From the NCBI GenBank assembly GCA_023428335.1, contig JAEYYS010000265.1, positions 1 to 7,642 on the forward strand: 7,642 bases of DNA, given 5' to 3'. The position numbers were made by a program, and so were the translations under genes. Source of the stretch: Verrucomicrobiota bacterium. GTDB lineage: Bacteria; Verrucomicrobiota; Verrucomicrobiia; Verrucomicrobiales; Verrucomicrobiaceae. Below the pieces are notes generated by a model. The model was not told the DNA's origin. It did not search any database and saw nothing but the letters and a program-made list of their open reading frames with translations. Below, piece after piece: positions 1-4,294 of this stretch; position 1 is the first letter of the stretch, and each line of letters starts with the position of its first letter.

Positions 1-82
1 GGTGCCCGTCGTCTCCGCGCCGAACCCGCACAACCGCAAGTACCTCGAAACCAAAAAACGCAAACTCGGCCACAAGCTCTGA
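1..82 (+). CDS. ribBA: RibBA C-terminal fragment (DHBP synthase / GTP cyclohydrolase II), 5' end outside window
   Basis: An open frame entering from the left edge (first full codon at position 2) ends with TGA at 80-82. Its last 26 residues read VPVVSAPNPHNRKYLETKKR followed by KLGHKL. The N-P-H-N-x-x-Y-L-x-T-K...LGH ending is the characteristic C-terminus of GTP cyclohydrolase II domains, where the chain continues past the active site with NPHNxxYLxTKxxxxGH. GTP cyclohydrolase II opens the imidazole ring of GTP at the start of riboflavin synthesis. In many bacteria it is fused to 3,4-dihydroxy-2-butanone 4-phosphate synthase (RibBA). Only the GCH II end is visible, so the fused form is inferred from the usual ribBA-ribH order; a stand-alone ribA is possible. 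The gene lies 45 bp upstream of ribH on the same strand, consistent with one transcript. The stop codon runs into a 7-bp-period repeat. Confidence 0.8.
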   Translation, partial: VPVVSAPNPHNRKYLETKKRKLGHKL

Positions 83-118
83 TCTTCGAACCAGGAACCG
101 AGAACCGCGAACCCATCA
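77..118. repeat. Degenerate 7-bp-period tandem repeat between ribBA and ribH
   Basis: GAACC begins at 88, 95, 102 and 109, exactly seven bases apart, with two variable bases between copies. The GAA triplet keeps the same phase (88-90, 95-97, 102-104, 109-111). One phase further left, CTCTGAT (77-83) contains the ribBA stop codon. The repeat fills most of the 45-bp gap before ribH. It forms no obvious hairpin and has no T-run, so it does not look like a terminator. The ribH start codon follows at 128 after a C-rich stretch, with no Shine-Dalgarno sequence. Confidence 0.7.
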
Positions 119-127
119 CACTCCCCC

Positions 128-634
128 ATGTCCCAAAACGGCCCCAGCCGCCCACGCACCCTGCACGAGCCGGTCTCGATCGCCATCGTCGCCAGCCTGT
201 ACAACAACACCCACGTCCAGGGCCTGCTCGACTCGGCCTGCGAGGAGCTCAACGAGATCGCCCCGAACGCCGCCATCACGGTCTACCGTGTGCCGGGCGC
301 CTTTGAAATCCCGGTCTGCATCGAGAACGTCCTGCGCCACAGCCGCCCCGATGCCGTCATCGGCTTCGGCGTCATCATCCGCGGCGCCACCGATCATGCC
401 GACCTCGTCGGCGCCTCGGTGACCGATGCCCTGCAGAAGCTGGCGGTGCGCCACTGCACGCCGGTCGTGCACGAGGTGCTGCTGGTCAGCACCGAGCAGC
501 AGGCCGTCGAACGCTGCCTGGGCACCACCCTCAACCGCGGCACCGAGGCCGCGCGCGTGGCCGTGCAGATGATCAGCCTCTTCCGCAAGATGAGCGACAG
601 CTTTGCGGGCGAACCCGGCGCGGAGGACTTTTGA
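128..634 (+). CDS. ribH: 6,7-dimethyl-8-ribityllumazine synthase
   Basis: 168 aa, close to the usual length of RibH (about 155-165). It condenses 5-amino-6-ribitylamino-uracil with 3,4-dihydroxy-2-butanone 4-phosphate to give lumazine, the penultimate step of riboflavin synthesis, in the cytosol as a pentamer or 60-mer. Visible signatures are the SLYNN segment (residues 23-27), where an aromatic residue plus Asn normally binds the pyrimidine; VPGAFEIP (55-62); and GVIIRGATDH (81-90), ending in the catalytic His90. Arg129 in VERCLG sits where the phosphate-binding Arg is expected, and NRGTEAAR (136-143) corresponds to the family's NKGxEAA helix start. The usual PVxFGVLT strand is PVVHEVLLV here. 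The ATG at 128 has no Shine-Dalgarno sequence, but the first core strand (VSIAIVASLYN) begins 15 residues later, as expected. It lies between ribBA and nusB, and nusB starts 3 nt after its stop. Confidence 0.96.
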   Translation: MSQNGPSRPRTLHEPVSIAIVASLYNNTHVQGLLDSACEELNEIAPNAAITVYRVPGAFEIPVCIENVLRHSRPDAVIGFGVIIRGATDHADLVGASVTDALQKLAVRHCTPVVHEVLLVSTEQQAVERCLGTTLNRGTEAARVAVQMISLFRKMSDSFAGEPGAEDF

Positions 635-637
635 GCC

Positions 638-1078
638 ATGGGCAAGCGACGCGAAGGGCGGGAAGCCGCCGTGCAATTTCTGTTTGCCCATGATCTTCAC
701 GGGGAGCACACCCCCGGTGAGCAGGAAGCCTTCTGGGAAATCCACAACGCCAAGCCGGCCGTGCGCACGCATGCCGAAAGCCTCGCCCGCGGCGTGCTCG
801 CCCACCGCGAGGAGATCGACGCCCTGATCGCGCCGGTGCTGCAGAACTTCCGCCTGGAGCGCGTGGCCAACGTCGACCGCAACATCCTGCGTCTCGCCGT
901 CTACGAACTGCTGCACCAGCCCGAGGTGCCGGCGCCGGTCATCCTCAACGAGGCCATCGAAATCGCCAAGAGCCTCGGGGCCGGTGAATCCGGCGGCTTC
1001 GTCAATGGCATCCTCGACCAGATCGCCAAACGCACGCGACCCAACGCGCCGCGCCGCAAGCCGGCCGAGCAGGAGTGA
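638..1078 (+). CDS. nusB: Transcription antitermination factor NusB
   Basis: 146 aa, typical for NusB. The protein binds boxA RNA together with NusE (ribosomal protein S10) and supports processive antitermination in rRNA operons. The N-terminal RREGREAAVQFLFAHDL (residues 4-20) matches the family's RxxAxxxLxQxLYxxD helix. The most diagnostic segments follow: VDRNILRLAVYELL (79-92), VPAPVILNEAIEIAKSLG (97-114) and the FVNGILD helix (121-127). The C-terminal tail is basic and probably disordered. The start is supported by a Shine-Dalgarno-like GGAGG at 622-626, inside the end of ribH and 11 nt before the ATG; this is one of the few recognisable ribosome-binding sites in the window. The 3-nt gap from ribH implies translational coupling. 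The ribH-nusB pairing is widespread in bacteria. The stop codon is one base from the convergent stop of rsgA. Confidence 0.96.
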   Translation: MGKRREGREAAVQFLFAHDLHGEHTPGEQEAFWEIHNAKPAVRTHAESLARGVLAHREEIDALIAPVLQNFRLERVANVDRNILRLAVYELLHQPEVPAPVILNEAIEIAKSLGAGESGGFVNGILDQIAKRTRPNAPRRKPAEQE

Positions 1079-1079
1079 C

Positions 1080-2198
1080 TCACTCGATCTCCCGCGCACG
1101 CGGCCGGCGCTGGCGCTCGATCTCACGCCGGTCCTCGCGGTTGCGCGCCTGGATCTTGTGATCGCGCTTGGCCCGCCGCTCGAGGGTGATCTGGCGCTTG
1201 CGCCGGCGCCGGCGCAGCTCGGCGATCTCCTCATCGAGCTTGAGATAGGCCTCGTAGCGTTCGGCTGACAAAGTGCCGTCCTCCACCGCCGCGCGGATCG
1301 CACAACCGGCATCGCGGCCATGCTTGCAGTTGTGGTGGCGACAGTCCGCGGCAATGGCATCGACATCGGCGAAGCGCTCGCGCAGCGTCGTTTCATCGGT
1401 CCACATCTGCACCTCGCGGATGCCCGGGTTGTCCATGACAATGCCGCCCTTCGGCAGCAGCAGCAACTCGCGCGTCGTCGTCGTGTGCCGGCCCTTGCCG
1501 GTGACCTCGTTGACCTCGCCGATCCACAACCACTCCTCGCCGAGCAGGTGGTTGATCATCGCCGACTTGCCGACGCCGCTGGACCCAATGAAGGCCACCG
1601 TCTCGCCCTTCTTCAGAAAGGCGCGCACGGCCTTGAAACCGCGCCCCTTCTCGACGCTGGTGATGCAGACCACCGCCTCCGGGTTCAGTTCGCGGATCGC
1701 CGCGGCCGCTTCCTCGCACTCCGCCGCCGTGTGCAAATCCGCCTTGTTGAGGATGACCAGCGCACGCGCGCCACTGCGGCCGATGAGCGCAAAGTAGCGC
1801 TCCAGGCGGCGCAGGTTGAAGTCCGGCCCCGGCTCGGTGACCACGGCCACCGTGCTGACATTGGCGGCAATCACCTGCTCCTCCGCCGCCTCCCCGGGTG
1901 CCTTGCGCGAAAAACAGGTCTGCCGCGGCAACCGCGCCCGGATGACATTCTCCCCGCCTTCCGTGTCAATCGCCACCCAGTCGCCCACCGCCGGCAACTC
2001 GGCATCGGTCTCGGCCGCATGATACAGGCGCCCGCTGAGCACGACTTCCATCTCGACAATCTCACCGTCCTCCACGCTCAGCGCACCATAGGCAATCTTG
2101 TGGTCGCGGCTCAGGCGCGCGGGCATCCAGCCCTGCTTGCGGCAGTCGGCAAAGGCTTGCTCAAAGGCGTCGTTCCAGCCCAGATCGTGGAGGGTCAT
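1080..2198 (-). CDS. rsgA: Ribosome small-subunit biogenesis GTPase RsgA (YjeQ/EngC)
   Basis: 372 aa if started at the ATG complementary to 2196-2198 (MTLHDLGWNDAFEQ). It is a late-acting 30S maturation GTPase with circularly permuted G motifs. In order, an N-terminal OB-fold (about residues 25-90, with PAVGDWVAI) precedes G4 NKAD (151-154), G5 around TSVEKGRG, G1/P-loop GSSGVGKS (205-212), G2 Thr in GRHTTTT (about 239) and G3 DNPG (256-259). The C-terminal zinc finger has the expected Cys286, Cys291, His293 and Cys299. A highly basic Arg/Lys tail of about 45 residues follows, longer than in many relatives. G3 reads DNPG rather than the common DTPG/DSPG. An upstream in-frame ATG at 2273 would add 25 residues (MITTSNVIRT...) that do not resemble RsgA, so I prefer 2198, although neither has a well-placed Shine-Dalgarno sequence. 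It is convergent with nusB. Confidence 0.93.
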   Translation of the reverse strand: MTLHDLGWNDAFEQAFADCRKQGWMPARLSRDHKIAYGALSVEDGEIVEMEVVLSGRLYHAAETDAELPAVGDWVAIDTEGGENVIRARLPRQTCFSRKAPGEAAEEQVIAANVSTVAVVTEPGPDFNLRRLERYFALIGRSGARALVILNKADLHTAAECEEAAAAIRELNPEAVVCITSVEKGRGFKAVRAFLKKGETVAFIGSSGVGKSAMINHLLGEEWLWIGEVNEVTGKGRHTTTTRELLLLPKGGIVMDNPGIREVQMWTDETTLRERFADVDAIAADCRHHNCKHGRDAGCAIRAAVEDGTLSAERYEAYLKLDEEIAELRRRRRKRQITLERRAKRDHKIQARNREDRREIERQRRPRAREIE

Positions 2199-2297
2199 GA
2201 ACGGCCAACTTAGTTTCTTCCCGACAAACCGCAAGACTTCCCGCGTCCGAATAACATTTGACGTCGTTATCATGCAACTTAGTCTGCCCTCCTTCGC
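2199..2297. promoter_or_regulatory. Divergent intergenic region between rsgA and the small basic protein gene
   Basis: This 99-bp stretch is clearly more AT-rich than its surroundings and must hold the start signals for rsgA (-) and the gene at 2298 (+). TTGACG at 2258-2263 looks like a sigma-70 -35 box for the plus strand, but the hexamer 17 bp downstream (AGTCTG) is a poor -10. A small inverted repeat, ATAAC (2251-2255) and GTTAT (2266-2270), flanks the palindrome GACGTC (2260-2265). The 9-mer CAACTTAGT occurs twice, at 2206-2214 and 2275-2283. Promoter function is inferred from gene orientation; no box is convincing alone. Confidence 0.35.
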
Positions 2298-2582
2298 ATG
2301 AACGCCAACATCCCCACCCTCGAACAACTCAAGCGCGCCGCCCAAGTCGCCGAACAAATCGCCAAACTGGAAGCCGAACTTCAGGCCGTGCTCGGCGGTG
2401 GCAAAACCCGCGGTCGCAAGCCCGGCAAAGTCGCCAAGACCGAGGAAGCCTCGGAAGCCGCCAAGCCGGCGAAGAAGTCGCGCAAGAAGCGCGCCCGCAA
2501 CATGACCCCGGAAGCCCGTGCCCGCATCGCCGAAGCCCAGAAGGCTCGCTGGGCGAAGTTCCGCAAGGACCAGAAGGCCTAA
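2298..2582 (+). CDS. Small Lys/Arg/Ala-rich basic protein, possible nucleic-acid binder
   Basis: 94 aa, function unknown. Three parts can be seen. An amphipathic helix (about residues 7-32, LEQLKRAAQVAEQIAKLEAE...) has leucine/isoleucine spacing suited to a short coiled coil. A low-complexity linker (about 35-68), rich in Lys, Arg, Ala and Gly, includes the AT-hook-like TRGRKPGK. The C-terminal segment (about 69-91, MTPEARARIAEAQKARWAKF) resembles a short tail motif I recall from many small hypothetical proteins of Verrucomicrobiota and Planctomycetota. The composition suggests DNA or RNA binding, as in histone-H1-like or nucleoid-associated proteins, but this is inference. There is no Shine-Dalgarno sequence before the ATG. 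Real coding is supported by the coherent domain pattern and by a strong terminator 18 bp after the stop. It is a single-gene unit, divergent from rsgA. Confidence 0.75.
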   Translation: MNANIPTLEQLKRAAQVAEQIAKLEAELQAVLGGGKTRGRKPGKVAKTEEASEAAKPAKKSRKKRARNMTPEARARIAEAQKARWAKFRKDQKA

Positions 2583-2600
2583 CCGTCATCTTTTCCCTCG

Positions 2601-2644
2601 CGGGCGCGGCTCCGGCTTGACCGGTCGCCGCGCCCGTTGTTTTT
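2601..2644 (+). terminator. Strong rho-independent terminator after the small basic protein gene
   Basis: A perfect 10-bp stem pairs CGGGCGCGGC (2601-2610) with GCCGCGCCCG (2627-2636). The 16-nt apical region can form a further CCGG/CCGG mini-stem (2612-2615 with 2621-2624) around the loop CTTGA. A TTGTTTTT tract follows directly (2637-2644). It begins 18 nt after the stop at 2582 and ends only 6 nt before the ATG at 2651, which makes its relation to the downstream gene unusual. Confidence 0.88.
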
Positions 2645-2650
2645 GCTGCC

Positions 2651-4117
2651 ATGACCTTCCGCCTGCTCGCCCTGCGCTTTCATGTGCTGCCCATGCGCAC
2701 GCGTTTCCCGTTCCGCTACGGGATCGCCAGCATGACCGCCGTGCCGCACCTCTTCGTCAGCGCACGCCTTGAGACGGAGGGGCGCGAGATCGACGGCGTC
2801 GCGTCCGAGGGCCTGCCGCCCAAGTGGTTCACCAAGCATCCGGACACGCCCTTCGAGGCCGACCTGGCCGAGATGCTGTCAGTCATTCAGAACGCCGCCC
2901 GCATCGCCGGCAATGCCGCCGCCAAGCCCACCGGTTTCTTCCCCTGGTGGCGCGACCTGCACGATGAACAAAAGCGCTGGGCCACGCTGCGCGGACTGCC
3001 GCCCCTGCTCGCCAACCTCGGTGTCAGCCTGATCGAACGCGCGGTGCTCGACGCCCTCTGCCGCGCCCAGGCCCAGCCCCTGCACACCCTGCTGGCCGCC
3101 AATGCCTTCGACCTGCAGCTCGATGCCCTGCGACCCGAAGTCGCCGGCCTGCGCCTCGATCAACTGCTGCCGCCCGCCCCGCTCGCCGCGGTCGCCGCCC
3201 GGCACACGGTGGGGCTCAGCGATCCCCTGCGCGCCGCCGACATTCCCGCCGATGAACGTCTCGACGACGGCCTGCCACAGGCCCTCGAGGATTGCATCCG
3301 CAGCTACCACTTGAGCCATTTCAAGATCAAGGTCTGCGGCCAGCCGGAAATCGACCTGCCGCGCCTGCGCGAGCTGACCCGCGTGCTGCAAAGCCACTGC
3401 CCGGCCGGCTTCCAGGCCACGCTCGATGGCAACGAGCAGTTCGTCGATTTCGCCAGCTTCCGCGACTTCTACGATCGCCTCGCCGCCGATCCCGCCCTCG
3501 AGCCGCTGTTCCGCAGCCTGCTCTTCATCGAGCAACCCCTGCACCGCGACCACGCCCTCGGCAATGCCGCTGCGGCCGGCTTGCGCGACTGGCGCGACGC
3601 GCCGCCGCTCATCATCGACGAGTCCGATGGCTCCCTCGACGACCTGCCGCGCGCGCTCGAACTCGGTTACCACGGCACCAGCCACAAGAACTGCAAGGGC
3701 GTCATCAAAAGCCTCGCCAACGCCGCCCTGCTGCGCGTGCGCGCCCCGCAGATGTCGCGCCCGCCCATCCAGAGCGCCGAAGACCTCGTCAACGTCGGCC
3801 CGGTCGCCCTGCTCCAGGATCTGGCCGTCGTCGCCGCGCTCGGCATCCCGCACGTCGAACGCAACGGCCACCACTACTTCCGCGGCCTGTCGATGCACGA
3901 GCCCGAACTCCAGGACGCCCTGCTCGCCCGTCACCCCGGCCTCTACGAACGCCACCCGCAGGGCTTCGCCGCCCTCGCCATCCATCAGGGCCGCCTCGAC
4001 CTGCGCAGCGTTAATTCCGCCCCCTTCGGCTGCGGTCTCGACCTCGACACCACCGCCTTCACCCCGCTGAACGACTGGATCAAGGCCGGCGGACTGGCTG
4101 AGCTGGGGGAAGTTTAA
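2651..4117 (+). CDS. Enolase-superfamily protein (mandelate racemase / muconate lactonizing enzyme-like), substrate unknown
   Basis: 488 aa, longer than the usual 350-400 of the superfamily. Such enzymes abstract the proton alpha to a carboxylate and stabilise the enolate with Mg2+. The N-terminal capping domain starts with a strand (FRLLALRFHVL) and RFPFRYGIAS (18-27), then SEGLPPKW (52-59). In the barrel, the catalytic K-x-K is K225-I-K227. Metal ligands are probably Asp259 (TLDGNEQF), Glu294 (FIEQPL) and Asp323 (IIDESDG). Lys346, in GYHGTSHKNCKG (339-350), lies 23 residues after Asp323, about where the sixth-strand lysine sits in MLE/dipeptide-epimerase-type members. HVERNGHHYF (401-410) completes a pattern I recall from uncharacterised planctomycete/verrucomicrobial 'mandelate racemase' proteins. 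Residues about 150-215 look like an insertion. A TGA in frame at 2618-2620 excludes any further upstream start. There is no Shine-Dalgarno sequence. The reaction cannot be named from sequence. Confidence 0.88.
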   Translation: MTFRLLALRFHVLPMRTRFPFRYGIASMTAVPHLFVSARLETEGREIDGVASEGLPPKWFTKHPDTPFEADLAEMLSVIQNAARIAGNAAAKPTGFFPWWRDLHDEQKRWATLRGLPPLLANLGVSLIERAVLDALCRAQAQPLHTLLAANAFDLQLDALRPEVAGLRLDQLLPPAPLAAVAARHTVGLSDPLRAADIPADERLDDGLPQALEDCIRSYHLSHFKIKVCGQPEIDLPRLRELTRVLQSHCPAGFQATLDGNEQFVDFASFRDFYDRLAADPALEPLFRSLLFIEQPLHRDHALGNAAAAGLRDWRDAPPLIIDESDGSLDDLPRALELGYHGTSHKNCKGVIKSLANAALLRVRAPQMSRPPIQSAEDLVNVGPVALLQDLAVVAALGIPHVERNGHHYFRGLSMHEPELQDALLARHPGLYERHPQGFAALAIHQGRLDLRSVNSAPFGCGLDLDTTAFTPLNDWIKAGGLAELGEV

Positions 4118-4146
4118 AGTTTCAAGTTGGAGGTTTAAAGTTCCAG
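4112..4146. repeat. Degenerate 7-bp-period repeat (GTTTAAA type) that supplies a stop codon
   Basis: Five consecutive heptamers start at 4112, 4119, 4126, 4133 and 4140, all beginning GTT. The units are GTTTAAA, GTTTCAA, GTTGGAG, GTTTAAA and GTTCCAG. The first overlaps the end of the enolase-superfamily gene, so the last sense codon (GTT) and the stop (TAA, 4115-4117) lie within the repeat. The AT-rich units contrast sharply with the GC-rich surroundings. Confidence 0.75.
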
Positions 4147-4168
4147 GGGCCGCGCGTGGACTGCGGCG

Positions 4169-4189
4169 CTCCCATCTCTGATCTTTCGT
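4169..4189. repeat. Short run of three CT-initial heptamers
   Basis: Three adjacent 7-mers, CTCCCAT (4169), CTCTGAT (4176) and CTTTCGT (4183), share period and partial sequence. The first is identical to the unit of the array at 4248. The second also occurs at 77-83, beside the ribBA stop. The run is short and degenerate, so taken alone it could be chance; the neighbouring arrays give it weight. Confidence 0.4.
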
Positions 4190-4247
4190 CGAAAACGTGG
4201 ACGCGGAAAGTAGGGTTAGTTGTTTTGGATGGCTTGTTCGAAGGCCA

Positions 4248-4279
4248 CTCCCATCTCCCATCTCCCATCCCCCATCTCC
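4248..4279. repeat. Near-perfect 7-bp tandem repeat (CTCCCAT type)
   Basis: CTCCCAT occurs at 4248, 4255 and 4262, followed by one-mismatch CCCCCAT at 4269 and a partial CTCC at 4276, all in a 7-bp register. It lies downstream of the photolyase stop (minus strand) and next to a short GC hairpin. On the minus strand the unit reads ATGGGAG. No long open frame here looks like a real gene. Confidence 0.82.
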
Positions 4280-4294
4280 GGCGGCGCAGCCGCC
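4280..4294 (-). other. GC hairpin directly after the photolyase stop
   Basis: GGCGGC (4280-4285) and GCCGCC (4289-4294) form a perfect 6-bp stem with a 3-nt loop. In the direction of photolyase transcription the hairpin begins immediately after the TGA (complement of 4295-4297). It is not followed by a U-run; the transcript continues into GGAGATGGGGG. It could protect the 3' end or act as a weak terminator, but it is not a canonical intrinsic terminator. Confidence 0.4.

Noticed and set aside
116..1441. 441-aa minus-strand open frame opposite ribH and nusB
   Set aside because: It lies antisense to two genes with clear family motifs. Its composition is a mirror of GC-rich codon use and it has no recognisable domain.
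2217..2243. CTTCCCG repeated at 2217 and 2237 as part of the heptamer system
   Set aside because: The copies are 20 bp apart, not a multiple of seven, and no intermediate units are present.
2879..4261. 460-aa minus-strand open frame opposite the enolase-superfamily gene
   Set aside because: It is a low-complexity Gly/Ala/Val/Glu product antisense to a gene with intact catalytic motifs. It is a shadow of strong third-position GC bias.
4248..4279. The CTCCCAT array as a CRISPR-like element
   Set aside because: The units are directly adjacent 7-mers without spacers, and no cas gene is present.
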